Origin: Anaerobacillus arseniciselenatis
Lineage (GTDB): Bacteria; Bacillota; Bacilli; Bacillales; Anaerobacillaceae
DNA: 64,000 nucleotides
NCBI RefSeq assembly: GCF_001865995.1
Contig: NZ_MLQQ01000001.1
Location: forward strand, 186,001-250,000
Reading direction: 5' to 3'
Below the pieces are notes generated by a model that searched no databases, was not told where the DNA came from, and saw only the letters and a program-made list of their open reading frames with translations. Numbering within the stretch: position 1 is the stretch's first letter; each line of letters starts with the position of its first letter. Below are positions 9,129 through 17,478 of the stretch, piece after piece. Made by a program: the position numbers and the translations under genes.

Positions 9129-9212
9129 CTTATATCGCTTTTGAAGTAACCTGTGTATTACTTTTGGTACATCTTTTCATAATACAGTATTCTTTCTAAT
9201 TATCAGATCAAC

Positions 9213-9253
9213 AAAAAATCGCATGAAATTTCGTTACGAAAATCCATGCGATT
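9213..9253 (-). terminator. Rho-independent terminator of the lipoprotein gene
   Basis: AATCGCATG / CATGCGATT stem, inner ATTTTCG/CGAAAT pairing, and a T-run on the minus strand. It serves the gene ending at 9269. Confidence 0.8.
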
Positions 9254-9268
9254 CGCATTTTAAAACTA

Positions 9269-10012
9269 TTAAATTGTCCATTCGTCGTGAACAACACCAA
9301 CTAAGTACCATTGCTCGTCTTCCTTTTCTAAAACGAGGCGAAGGCTACGCCAGTCCATCCCGACAAAGTCTGGATCAAATCCTGAAAAATGGTATTCAAC
9401 AACCGTCGCTTCAGGATAAACTTCCCCAGTATTATCAATCGTGTTGCCATGCCCTAACCTTTCATCTACAGCGACTTGTTCTGCATTGGCAAAATCTTCG
9501 TCATATATAAAACGTTCATAGTACTCTGCAAATGTTTTTTCTATCGGATTTCCTTTACCGTCAAATACACCCCAAGTATAAACGGTATCATCGCTCATTG
9601 CCCCTTTGATTTGTTCCGCAGTTAAAACGACATCATCTTCGACGTACACATAAGCGTACGGTGAAAAACGTACCCCTTTCGTTGGATGAACAAAAGATGC
9701 AACCTTCTCCATGTCCATTTCAGAGAAAGCTGTTACGATTTCGTTTGCAGCTTCTTTAGGGGTTGCAAATTTAGGCTCCTCTTTCTCGTCCTTTGCTTTT
9801 TCCTCTTCCTTTTTCTCTTCCTCGGATTCCTCTTTTGTTGTTTCTTCAGTATCCCCTAATTGTTCATCGTTAGGATCTGAAGTTTTTGGCTCGTCCTGTG
9901 AAGTTCCATTTTCAGTTTCGCCTACTTGTCCACCATTCAACTCTTCACCATTCGCACAGCCAAAAATTAGTAAAAATGCACCTAGTGCAAGTAGTAATCG
10001 ACGTAATCTCAT
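9269..10012 (-). CDS. Lipoprotein with acidic linker and NTF2-like C-terminal domain
   Basis: 247 residues. A lipoprotein signal peptide with lipobox LIFGC (Cys19) is followed by a long Glu/Lys/Asp-rich linker to about residue 80 (EESEEEKKEEEKAKDEKEE), then a folded domain beginning TPKEAANEIVTAFSEMDMEKVASFVHP. That opening and the final DEQWYLVGVVHDEW resemble NTF2/SnoaL-like folds seen in exported Bacillus proteins, where the linker spans the cell wall. Good AGGAGG. Monocistronic with terminator. Function unknown; exposed on the outer membrane face is inferred from the lipobox. Confidence 0.75.
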   Translation of the reverse strand: MRLRRLLLALGAFLLIFGCANGEELNGGQVGETENGTSQDEPKTSDPNDEQLGDTEETTKEESEEEKKEEEKAKDEKEEPKFATPKEAANEIVTAFSEMDMEKVASFVHPTKGVRFSPYAYVYVEDDVVLTAEQIKGAMSDDTVYTWGVFDGKGNPIEKTFAEYYERFIYDEDFANAEQVAVDERLGHGNTIDNTGEVYPEATVVEYHFSGFDPDFVGMDWRSLRLVLEKEDEQWYLVGVVHDEWTI

Positions 10013-10089
10013 ATTGGGACCTCCTAATCAAATGATATATTTATCTATACCTCATTTTCTTTATAGTTACTCTGTAAATTCCAGGAAAA

Positions 10090-10284
10090 CTATTTCAATA
10101 TATTCTTCACTCGACCAACTTGACCGTCCTGAAGTCGAACTTTAATCCCATGAGGATGATTAGGTGATTTTGTTAAAATATCCTTGACAATGCCCCGAGT
10201 CGTTTTCCCAGTCCGCTGATCTTGCTTTAATACAATATCAACTTCCATTCCTTGTTGTAGTTGACTACGTGTTTGACCGTTCAT
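10090..10284 (-). CDS. ywbE: YwbE-family protein
   Basis: 64 residues; whole-length match from memory to the small YwbE family (MNGQTRSQLQQGMEVDIVLKQDQ; GKTTRGIVKDILT; GIKVRLQDGQVGRVK). The pattern is a compact SH3/KOW-like beta barrel, so nucleic-acid or ribosome association has been suggested for such folds; no established activity. It overlaps the 3' end of the HemD-like gene by 20 bases, with AAGGAGGG inside that gene, so the two are translationally linked. Confidence 0.85.
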   Translation of the reverse strand: MNGQTRSQLQQGMEVDIVLKQDQRTGKTTRGIVKDILTKSPNHPHGIKVRLQDGQVGRVKNILK

Positions 10285-11089
10285 ATTTTCCCTCCTTAAA
10301 ATGCTGTGATAATTCGATAATCATTGCTCCCATTCGCTCAAGTTGGGGAGCGATATAATTAACGACCCCTTCTTCCCTTAATGCTTCAGCAGTAACTTTT
10401 CCAACGGCGACTGCTAACACATCTTGTTGAAAAGCTCGATCGATTCCCTCTTTGAAATTATTTCTTTTTGCAAAATCAAAAAGAGAACGAACTTGAATGG
10501 CTGTCGTAAAACAAACCGCTTGCACCTCAAGTGCAATGATTTCTTTACATAACATTTCGACCGTTTCTGTGTTTGGCGCAATATGTTGATAAGGAAGGAT
10601 TTGTTCAACAATCGCTCCTTTACATTGAAGAAATTCGATCAACTTAGGAACACGATCTCCATGAAGCTGCACAACCACTTTTTTCCCTTCAAAGTCGTAA
10701 TCGTTTAACGCCCGAATTAGTCCAGCCGTTGTTCCGTCTTCATCAACAGCGAGCGGATTGACCCCGATCTTTTTTAAAGCAGCAACCGTTTTGTAGCCCC
10801 TTGCTGCAACATCTGACTTTTCGATCGTTTGTAAAAATTGATTTTTCACACCTAGCTTTTCCGAAATATTGACAAGAGTATCAAAACCGATTCCCGTTGT
10901 AAAAATGAATACATCCGCTCCTTCAGTGATGAGCTTTCGTAATCCTAGTTCGACTTCGTCTCCAGCTAAAAGAACGGTTCCTTGTAATGAACGGACCACT
11001 GGAACCCCGCCTTGTTTTTCAACTAAAAGGCTCATTTCTTCAAGCTTTCTCGATGCTGCTAGTACAACTTTTTTCCCCTTTAAACTCAC
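10265..11089 (-). CDS. Uroporphyrinogen-III synthase family protein (HemD-like)
   Basis: 274 residues with the two-lobed HemD layout: VVLAASRKLEEMSLLVEKQGG at the start, DVFIFTTGIGFDTL, the hinge and second lobe with KVVVQLHGD, AVCFTTAIQVRSLFDF and AVAVGKVTAEALREEGV. HemD cyclises hydroxymethylbilane for heme and siroheme. It is not in a hemAXCDBL cluster here, so it may be a paralogue or serve siroheme synthesis; the sirC-like gene is 24 kb away. Start: GTG at 11089, with AAAGG nine bases upstream; the ATG three codons earlier abuts the ribosome-binding site. It overlaps YneQ upstream and YwbE downstream. Confidence 0.8.
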   Translation of the reverse strand: MSLKGKKVVLAASRKLEEMSLLVEKQGGVPVVRSLQGTVLLAGDEVELGLRKLITEGADVFIFTTGIGFDTLVNISEKLGVKNQFLQTIEKSDVAARGYKTVAALKKIGVNPLAVDEDGTTAGLIRALNDYDFEGKKVVVQLHGDRVPKLIEFLQCKGAIVEQILPYQHIAPNTETVEMLCKEIIALEVQAVCFTTAIQVRSLFDFAKRNNFKEGIDRAFQQDVLAVAVGKVTAEALREEGVVNYIAPQLERMGAMIIELSQHFKEGKYERSNT

Positions 11090-11399
11090 GCAATTCATCC
11101 TTTCTTTTAAATCTATTTAATTGATCGATCATATTTTCTTCTCTCAATATTTCTATTTGCCGTTCACCAAACAAATCAAAATGCGGATAGTCAGAACGGT
11201 TATCAATATATTTTGCAGGGATATTATATTTCTCGCCCCAACGAATTAATTTCGCTCTGTTTGAACAGCCTACTTTAGTGACAGTTTTCATAGTTGGAAA
11301 TCGTTCGTCGTACCAATAATGAGTAAGAAAAGCTATTTCTCCTTGCCTCACTTTTTCTTTCCATGCGACCAGTTCATCACGTTTTATACCAAAAGCCAT
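11040..11399 (-). CDS. YneQ-like protein
   Basis: 119 residues. The N-terminal two-thirds (MAFGIKRDELVAWK, EIAFLTHYWYDERFP, TVTKVGCSNRAKLIRWG, YPHFDLFG) match the conserved Bacillus YneQ protein, function unknown. AGAGGTGAG upstream selects the ATG at 11399 over an in-frame GTG four codons earlier. The C-terminal tail (FKGEKSCTSSIEKA) runs about 50 bases into the start of the HemD-like gene, which suggests the tail is not conserved and that the two genes are translationally coupled. Operon order: yneQ-like, hemD-like, ywbE. Confidence 0.75.
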   Translation of the reverse strand: MAFGIKRDELVAWKEKVRQGEIAFLTHYWYDERFPTMKTVTKVGCSNRAKLIRWGEKYNIPAKYIDNRSDYPHFDLFGERQIEILREENMIDQLNRFKRKDELREFKGEKSCTSSIEKA

Positions 11400-11462
11400 G
11401 TTGCATCTCACCTCTTTAAGTATATTACCATATAAACCGCTTCGATTTTAATTTCATGATCG

Positions 11463-11592
11463 AAAAAGGGCTGTCCAAAAAGAAAGTGCTAGACACCGTC
11501 AGACACCAAATATAGACGGGGTAATAAATTTATACGTCTATATTTTGGAATTCTGCATGGTGTCTGACACTTTTTGGGGACAGCCCTTTTTT
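11463..11592. repeat. Family B hairpin, copy 2 (bidirectional terminator)
   Basis: A 130-bp fold-back: outer arms AAAAAGGGCTGTCC / GGACAGCCCTTTTTT, then AAGTGCTAGACACC / GGTGTCTGACACTT, then ATATAGACG / CGTCTATAT. A and T runs at the ends fit termination on either strand; it lies downstream of iadA on the minus strand. Confidence 0.85.
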
Positions 11593-11602
11593 AGTGTCAA
11601 TT

Positions 11603-12751
11603 CTAGTTTTCAAACGTTCCTTTTACGACTACTTCTCCGTCGTTGACCATTTGCTTTCCTTTTGCAAAAACGTGTTTTATCGCTAAATCTTCTTTATTTA
11701 AAATAAGAATATCAGCATCATGACCTTTTTCTAGTCTACCTTTTTGTTTTAACTCTAATGCCGTCGCGGTATTTGACGTTACCACAGGGATGGCTTCTTC
11801 TAAACTAATACCGAAATCTCGAACCGATGCTACAAATTGCTCATATAACGTATACGTACTAGCAACTCCAATCCCAGTCAGCTTTCCGTTTATATCAAAT
11901 TTAGGGAGACTTCCATTCCCGTCAGAGGAAAACGTCAGCTGGTCCATATCTCCACCTTGCTCTTTATAGTAAGCTAGCCACTTCGATGTTGAAGATGATG
12001 CCGTCATATCAACGAACGCCCCTTTACTAGCAAGTGCAATCGCATCGTCCACTAATTCTTTACTTCTCGTAATATGGGTACAGTAAATTTTCGATGCTGG
12101 AATTTCATAGTCTTCCATAATTTGATGTAGTATTTGCAGGCGCAGCTTTCCAGGCCCGATATGAAAATGAGTCACTCCAGCTTTTCCACTTAAAAGGCCG
12201 CCAATCCTTGCTTCAGCAACTAACTTTGCCACTTCATGAATCGACGGTTGAGCGCCACGCGAATCAGACAAAGCGATTTCACCAGCTCCAATGATTTTAT
12301 CAATATTAATAATATCGTCTTTAACAGAAGAAGTAATTGTCGGCGTAGGAACATGATAATTGCCTGTATATATGTAAGTTGAAATCCCTTCTATTTCAAG
12401 GCCACGAGCTTTCGCTAGTAACGATGTCATATGTCTCGTTGTACCGTCAGTCCCTAAACAGCCAACAACGGTCGTAATCCCCGAACGCACGATATCTGAT
12501 ATCTGAATTTCTGGCGTTCTTGTCGCAAAGCCTCCTTCACCACCACCACCAATGAGGTGAACATGAGGATCAATGATTCCTGGCATCACAATCGAGCCTG
12601 TCCCATCAATGACCTCCACTTCTAAACCGACATCTACTATGTTCTCATTGACTTCTCCTATTTGAGCGATTTTGTTATCTATAAGGAGAACCGATTGCTG
12701 TCCTAAATATTGTGGCGCATAAACTTCTGCATTTTTAATTAGTTTTAACAT
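11603..12751 (-). CDS. iadA: Isoaspartyl dipeptidase (beta-aspartyl-peptidase)
   Basis: 382 residues, amidohydrolase superfamily. It hydrolyses beta-aspartyl dipeptides that arise from degraded, isomerised proteins. Metal ligands visible: His63 and His65 in IIDPHVHLIGGGGEGG, the bridging-residue region GAGEIALSDSRGAQP (Glu at about 158 where E. coli IadA has a carbamylated Lys), His in KIYCTHITRS, and the catalytic Asp in TFSSDGNGSLP. The glycine-rich loop after HVH is characteristic of IadA. GGAAGGTGA selects ATG 12751. Single gene between a family B hairpin and two family A elements. Confidence 0.9.
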   Translation of the reverse strand: MLKLIKNAEVYAPQYLGQQSVLLIDNKIAQIGEVNENIVDVGLEVEVIDGTGSIVMPGIIDPHVHLIGGGGEGGFATRTPEIQISDIVRSGITTVVGCLGTDGTTRHMTSLLAKARGLEIEGISTYIYTGNYHVPTPTITSSVKDDIINIDKIIGAGEIALSDSRGAQPSIHEVAKLVAEARIGGLLSGKAGVTHFHIGPGKLRLQILHQIMEDYEIPASKIYCTHITRSKELVDDAIALASKGAFVDMTASSSTSKWLAYYKEQGGDMDQLTFSSDGNGSLPKFDINGKLTGIGVASTYTLYEQFVASVRDFGISLEEAIPVVTSNTATALELKQKGRLEKGHDADILILNKEDLAIKHVFAKGKQMVNDGEVVVKGTFEN

Positions 12752-12803
12752 TTGATCACCTTCCAATTTGAAAATTCGTAAACTATATTATACAAACTTT
12801 AAT

Positions 12804-12914
12804 GAATTTCAGAATTCATTATTTTCGCCACTAAGTATCTATATGGAGTTGCGTTAAACCGCTCGCAACTACATATAGGTTTGATATGGCTCAATTTAGG
12901 TAATTATGAAATTC
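12804..12914. repeat. Family A nested-palindrome element, copy 2
   Basis: Outer arms GAATTTCAGAATT / AATTATGAAATTC and central TATGGAGTTGCG / CGCAACTACATA with a TTAAACCG loop. Opposite orientation to copy 1. Confidence 0.85.
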
Positions 12915-12936
12915 ACTCACTTAAAACCATATTAAT

Positions 12937-13047
12937 GAATTTCATAATTCATATTTAGCGCCACGAAGATCAATATATAGTTGCGTCAAAACCTTTCGCA
13001 AACTATATATTGCGTGATGTGGCTCATTTTTGGTAATTATGAAATTC
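12937..13047. repeat. Family A nested-palindrome element, copy 3
   Basis: Outer arms GAATTTCATAATT / AATTATGAAATTC; central AATATATAGTTGCG / CGCAAACTATATATT. It is 22 bases from copy 2 in the same orientation. Together they fill most of the gap 12752-13216. Confidence 0.85.
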
Positions 13048-13216
13048 ACTCATATAAATAAAAATTCTTTCTATTTAATCATTTTAAATGGTAGTAAATT
13101 ATTTAGCAATTCGAAACTCTTCTACTACAAATCAAATTTAACTGTTTTTTTGAAAAAATGTATAAAATCCTAATTTTTCCACAAGCTATTAACAAAAGAG
13201 ATTTGGAGTGGTGTAA

Positions 13217-13432
13217 ATGGGAATTATCAAAGCATTTCTCGACTGGCAGTCTGCCAACTATGAAAAAAAAGTTGCGAAAATGAAGGAACAAGGGCTTTGT
13301 CCTGATTGTCGTGGTAGAGGTCACAGCGCAACTGCTGCTAATGCTTACGTATATCTACCTTCTTATCATTATCGTTGTTATAGTTGCAATGGATCTGGTG
13401 CTTTTTCTGACTGGGAAAACATTACTCACTAA
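13217..13432 (+). CDS. Small DnaJ-type zinc-finger protein
   Basis: 71 residues with two CxxCxGxG motifs, CPDCRGRG (about 28-35) and CYSCNGSG (about 54-61), the pair that binds one zinc in DnaJ-like cysteine-rich domains. The N-terminal part is a short amphipathic helix (FLDWQSANYEKKVAKMKEQG). GAGTGGTG precedes the ATG. Conserved small Bacillaceae proteins of this type have no known function. It is followed at 13501 by another small gene on the same strand. Confidence 0.75.
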   Translation: MGIIKAFLDWQSANYEKKVAKMKEQGLCPDCRGRGHSATAANAYVYLPSYHYRCYSCNGSGAFSDWENITH

Positions 13433-13500
13433 AAGTCACTCGTATCTATTTAGATAAAAATATGTTATAATAAAAAGATTAAGCGAAAGGGTGATGATAA

Positions 13501-13713
13501 ATGAGTAAAAAAACTTACGCAACCCAGCTATTACAGATTGTCAAAGGTTCTAAAAGAGCAATGTCTTATGAGGTGGCTGCTAAGAATCTGAAAAAGGCAA
13601 ATCCCCAACTACAAGACACATCAAAAAATACGATGGGCATTAAAAACATTTTAGATCGATTTGTAGAAAAAGGCTTAGTAAGTAAAACGAAGGCCGGAAA
13701 CTATAAAAGCTAA
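13501..13713 (+). CDS. Small winged-helix-like hypothetical protein
   Basis: 70 residues, very basic. The pattern SYEVAAKNLKKANP then GIKNILDRFVEKGLVSKTKAGNYK looks like a winged helix: a recognition-type helix followed by a turn and a Gly-Asn-Tyr wing. I do not recognise a named family. AAGGGTGATG ribosome-binding site and ATG are clear, and a TATAAT lies about 40 bases upstream (ATGTTATAATAAAAAG), so the gene probably has its own promoter. A large bidirectional hairpin ends it. Confidence 0.6.
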   Translation: MSKKTYATQLLQIVKGSKRAMSYEVAAKNLKKANPQLQDTSKNTMGIKNILDRFVEKGLVSKTKAGNYKS

Positions 13714-13831
13714 AAGGCAGTAAATCCCTCATTAGAAAAACTTAGCTTACGACAACTCTCTACCTCACATTATTTTTCATTGTAATTTTAACTACAATGA
13801 GTAGACCCAGTACTAAGAAAAGTTAAAAAAG

Positions 13832-13943
13832 AAAAAAGGCTAACCTAATAAGTGATAATGCTAATTGGAGTGGAACATTAGTGGTACGAGGCTACACTAA
13901 TTTATCTCCTAACAATCACTTATGTCCGGGTTAGCCTTTTTTT
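13832..13943. terminator. Large bidirectional hairpin terminator
   Basis: AAAAAAGGCTAACC / GGTTAGCCTTTTTTT arms, with inner AAGTGAT / ATCACTT and ATTAGTG / CACTAAT pairings, between the convergent winged-helix and alcohol dehydrogenase genes. A and T runs on both sides fit termination in both directions. The branched 110-bp fold differs in sequence from family B. Confidence 0.75.
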
Positions 13944-13952
13944 GTGAAATAA

Positions 13953-15086
13953 TTACGGTTTTAAAACAACTTTTATACAGTCATCGGTTCGCTTATTAAA
14001 TTTTTCATAACCTTCACTCGCTTGATCTAATGGGAGTGAATGAGTAATGATCGTTGTCGGGTCAATTTCGTCGTTTTTTATTAGGTCATATAAGTGCGGC
14101 ATAAAATGCCTCGCTGGTGCTTGTCCCATTTTAATATTTATATTTCTAGCAAAGAATGGGCCTAGCGGAAACATATTGTACAATCCACCATACACTCCAG
14201 TTATTTGTAATGTTCCACCTTTTTTTATCGCCTTTGTCGCAATTTGAATAGGTCCTAATGTTCCACCTTGGAGTTTTAATTTTTGCTCTACATATTCTAC
14301 TGGAGATTTTTTTCCATCCATTCCTACACAATCAATGACGACTTCTGCTCCACCACTCGTAATTTCTTTTAATACTTCGCCCATATCTTCGTGATCCGTA
14401 AAATCAAAAACCTCTACCTTGTTTACTCTTTTTGCATGCTCAAGACGAAATGGAATATAATCGATCGCAATGACTCGTGAGGCACCTTTCATCCATGCAA
14501 ACTTTTGCGCGAATAAGCCGACTGGTCCGCACCCTAAAACAATGACCGTATCTCCTTTTTTCACACCAGCATTAACAACACTCCAATATGCTGTAGGTAA
14601 TACATCTGATAAAAATAATAACTTTTCATCTTCAAGTTCACAATCTTGAGGCACGACAAACGGGGTAAAATTCCCAAACGGTACTCGCAAATATTCAGCC
14701 TGCCCACCTGGGTGATTTCCGAATTTCTCTGAATAGCCAAAATAACCTCCAGAATCGTAGTGCGGGTTAGAGTTATCACATTGACTCTCGAGTTCATGAT
14801 CACAATAATAACATCGTCCACAAGAGACCGTAAACGGAATGACGACACGATCGCCTTTTTTCACTTGATTTACACTTGAACCAACTTCTTCAACAATGCC
14901 CATCGGCTCATGGCCAATGACATAACCGATCGGCAACGGAAAGTTTCCTTGATAAAGATGCAAATCAGAACCGCAAATTGCCGTTGACGTAATTTTCACA
15001 ATAATATCTTCATGATCCTGAATTTTTGGATCTTCTACTTCTTTTACAGCTACCGAGTTTTTCCCTTGATATGTTACAGCCTTCAT
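13953..15086 (-). CDS. Zinc-dependent alcohol dehydrogenase (AdhB-like)
   Basis: 377 residues, MDR superfamily. Catalytic zinc site: Cys in STAICGSDLH and GHEPMG, plus a later Asp/Glu. Structural zinc: CGRCYYCDHELESQC. Rossmann motif VLGCGPVGLFA. The long insertion around GGYFGYSEKFGNHPGGQAEY and the SDVLPTAYW stretch match the FDH-like subgroup (glutathione-independent formaldehyde dehydrogenase, B. subtilis AdhB), which use NAD(P). Substrate (formaldehyde or another short alcohol/aldehyde) not determined. AAAGGATGATG ribosome-binding site. Monocistronic. Confidence 0.85.
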   Translation of the reverse strand: MKAVTYQGKNSVAVKEVEDPKIQDHEDIIVKITSTAICGSDLHLYQGNFPLPIGYVIGHEPMGIVEEVGSSVNQVKKGDRVVIPFTVSCGRCYYCDHELESQCDNSNPHYDSGGYFGYSEKFGNHPGGQAEYLRVPFGNFTPFVVPQDCELEDEKLLFLSDVLPTAYWSVVNAGVKKGDTVIVLGCGPVGLFAQKFAWMKGASRVIAIDYIPFRLEHAKRVNKVEVFDFTDHEDMGEVLKEITSGGAEVVIDCVGMDGKKSPVEYVEQKLKLQGGTLGPIQIATKAIKKGGTLQITGVYGGLYNMFPLGPFFARNINIKMGQAPARHFMPHLYDLIKNDEIDPTTIITHSLPLDQASEGYEKFNKRTDDCIKVVLKP

Positions 15087-15187
15087 TTCACATCATCCTT
15101 TGACCAATTTAATCATCACTTTATTATTTGGTCACAAAAGATGAACCATTCAATTTTACTATGGTAATTATTGTACTATTTTAGAAA

Positions 15188-16342
15188 TCATTTTGTTCTT
15201 TTCATTGCGTCTTCAGCAAGTAACAGAATCGTAGCGTCATCCATTGGCGGATTATGAAGACCAGCGCGGACATCACGATAATATCGCTGTAACGGATTTC
15301 GCTCAGATAGACTCCTCGCACCGGTTACTCGCATCGCTAAGTCAACAACATCGATGGCTTTATTAGTCACTGAATGTTTCACTGCGCCTAATTGTGCTCG
15401 CATCATTTGTCGCTTCTCAACGTCATTTTCATCCCACGCATTTGCCACTGCGTATAAAAAGTGTTCGCTTTCTTGAATTCGAAGTTCCATTTCACCGATT
15501 TTTTGTTTCACAAATGGAAGGTCTGCAATGGTACCTTCGATACTATTCGGCGAATAACTTTGAGCAAATGAGACTGCATAATGTTGGGCTGCTTTTGCAA
15601 TCCCTAAGTAACAAGCAGGTATATGCAAGAGCCACCCAGCTGCTTGTTTTTTTCCAGGAGTTATATATTCAACTAAATGTTCATTTGGAACTGTAACTTC
15701 TGTAAGAACTAAATCGTGGCTACCCGTACTTCTCATTGCGACAGAGTCCCAAGTTTCCTCAATATGTAAGCCCGCACAACTCCGATGTATTAAAAAATTC
15801 CCAATTTCGTCACTATGATGAATCGAAGCACTGACAACAAAATAATCAAGTACTGGCGAAAGTGTTGTAAATGTTTTTCGCCCTGTAATTATCCATTTAT
15901 CGTCTCTTAAAACCGCCGTCGTTTCCGGGCGACCACCTCTAGTCGGGCTGCCCGTCGCTACTTCTGAGGCAGCATTGTTTAGTAGTGCTCTCCGCTCGAT
16001 GACATCTCGACAGAATGTTTGAAACATTTTTTCATCCCACGGCCTCGTTTCACTTAAATGCTTAACAATTCCCATGTGCCAACCGATCGATAAGGCGGTT
16101 GATCCGTCAGCTTGTGCGATCGTCTCTTGTAATTTTACAAGCTCTAATAACGAAATTTCTTGGCCTCCGTATTCCGATGGAACTGTGAGGGTATGGTAAC
16201 CAACTCGTTTAAGGTCATCAATATTTCCCACTGGGAACGACGCTCCTTGATCATGTTGCCAAGCCCTTTCTGAAAAAGGCTTAACGACTTTTCGAATAAT
16301 CTCTAGACGCTCTTCACAGCCATTTGCCGTTGTTAAATTCAT
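15188..16342 (-). CDS. Acyl-CoA dehydrogenase-fold flavoprotein (YdbM/DszC-like)
   Basis: 384 residues with the full acyl-CoA dehydrogenase fold: N-terminal helices (VPSEYGGQEISL), middle barrel (KWIITGRKTFTTL, SVAMRSTGSHDLVL), and C-terminal helical domain. The end reads RDVRAGLHNPPMDD, where true acyl-CoA dehydrogenases carry the catalytic Glu loop; this form is shared with flavin monooxygenases of the DszC/SfnC type and with B. subtilis YdbM. It may therefore be a reduced-flavin-dependent monooxygenase rather than a beta-oxidation enzyme. AAGGGGTGG precedes the ATG. Single gene. Confidence 0.75.
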   Translation of the reverse strand: MNLTTANGCEERLEIIRKVVKPFSERAWQHDQGASFPVGNIDDLKRVGYHTLTVPSEYGGQEISLLELVKLQETIAQADGSTALSIGWHMGIVKHLSETRPWDEKMFQTFCRDVIERRALLNNAASEVATGSPTRGGRPETTAVLRDDKWIITGRKTFTTLSPVLDYFVVSASIHHSDEIGNFLIHRSCAGLHIEETWDSVAMRSTGSHDLVLTEVTVPNEHLVEYITPGKKQAAGWLLHIPACYLGIAKAAQHYAVSFAQSYSPNSIEGTIADLPFVKQKIGEMELRIQESEHFLYAVANAWDENDVEKRQMMRAQLGAVKHSVTNKAIDVVDLAMRVTGARSLSERNPLQRYYRDVRAGLHNPPMDDATILLLAEDAMKRTK

Positions 16343-16469
16343 CTTATCGCCACCCCTTAAAATTAATTAACCTCATTATAGTATAAATAAGAAGCGAACT
16401 CTAAAGTTTACGTTCCTTGCTCCTTTAAAGAAGGATTATTAAAATAACTCGACACGGAGTAATGAGTTC

Positions 16470-16600
16470 CGCAAACTGGAGCAAGCGAACTCGTTTCAGC
16501 AAGCTGAAACATCGAGAAATCAGATGAGTTCCGACTCCACCTGATTAAAAGTTCCCACCTACGCTACGAGTTGAGATGGGGGTCTATAACCCATTAAACC
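16470..16600. other. Structured non-coding segment, possible IS200/IS605 end remnant
   Basis: Consecutive small hairpins in GC-richer DNA without an ORF: GTTTCAGC / GCTGAAAC, CAGATGAGTTCC...CCACCTG, and CCCACCT / AGATGGG near the right end. The CCCACCT-AGATGGG fold and the TATAACCC that follows resemble right ends of IS200/IS605 elements, but no TnpA or TnpB is present. Confidence 0.25.
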
Positions 16601-16641
16601 ATTTAAGGATGAAATAGTAATCTAAGAGTGTGTCGCAGTTT

Positions 16642-17303
16642 GGGGAGAGTGCGCAATAATTGGATTCCTTATATCCGTCCGGCATGCGAGAATATCTCGC
16701 GTTACCTTTTGGTGAGTGTGACGCTTTGTTCGGGCACGCGAGAAGGTCTCGCGTTACCTTTTGTGTGAAGTGACGCTTCGTTTGGGCACGCGAGAAGGTC
16801 TCGCGTTACCTTTTGGTGAGTGTGACGCTTTGTTCGGGCACGCGAGAAGGTCTCGCGTTACCTTTTGTGTGAGATGACGCTTTGTTCGGGCACGCGAGAA
16901 GGTCTCGCGTTACCTTTTGTGTGAGGTGACGCTTTGTTCGGGCACGCGAGAAGGTCTTGCGTTACCTTTTGTGTGAGGTGACGCTTTGTTCGGGCACGCG
17001 AGAAGGTCTCGCGTTACCTTTTGTGTGAGATGACGCTTTGTTCGGGCACGCGAGAAGGTCTTGCGTTACCTTTTGGTGAATGCGACGCTTTGTTCGGGCA
17101 CGCGAGAAGGTCTTGCGTTACCTTTTGGTGAATGCGACGCTTTGTTCGGGCACGCGAGAAGGTCTCGCGTTACCTTTTGGTGATGTAGCGTACGATTAGG
17201 GCACTTACACTAGGGTTAAGTGACCGAACTTGAGTGCCAACACTGAATTCAGGCACTTACACTAATTTGCACATCAACCCCTGTTTTACTGCGCACTCCC
17301 CCC
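16642..17303. repeat. Family C mosaic element: ten 52-bp hairpin repeats with inverted ends
   Basis: Ends GGGGAGAGTGCGCA (16642) and TGCGCACTCCCCCC (17290) are inverted copies. Inside are ten units with an exact 52-bp period, first bases of GCGAGA at 16686, 16738, 16790, 16842, 16894, 16946, 16998, 17050, 17102 and 17154; most units can form GCGAGA-AGG-TCTCGC. A different repeat follows in the same period (GCACTTAC at 17201 and 17253). No spacers between units and no ORF with a ribosome-binding site. Confidence 0.9.
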
Positions 17304-17478
17304 ATACTGTGAATCATCACTACAATGTGCCGTATCGCAATACTTTAATTCTGGCGCACCAGTTTCCAGTTCGTTTGACTAATTCAACCGTCAGTTGAAT
17401 AAATAAAAAAATCAATTGATAAGTTATTGTTCACTCGTTATTCAAAGGATTAGAATTGGTATACGAGGAGTGTGAAAC

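Noticed and set aside
13103-13324. Minus-strand open frame opposite the DnaJ-type zinc-finger gene
   Set aside because: Shadow frame: the plus-strand gene has Cys motifs and a ribosome-binding site.
16686-17205. Ten evenly spaced repeats resembling a CRISPR array
   Set aside because: Units are contiguous 52-bp tandem copies with no variable spacers, and there are no cas genes.
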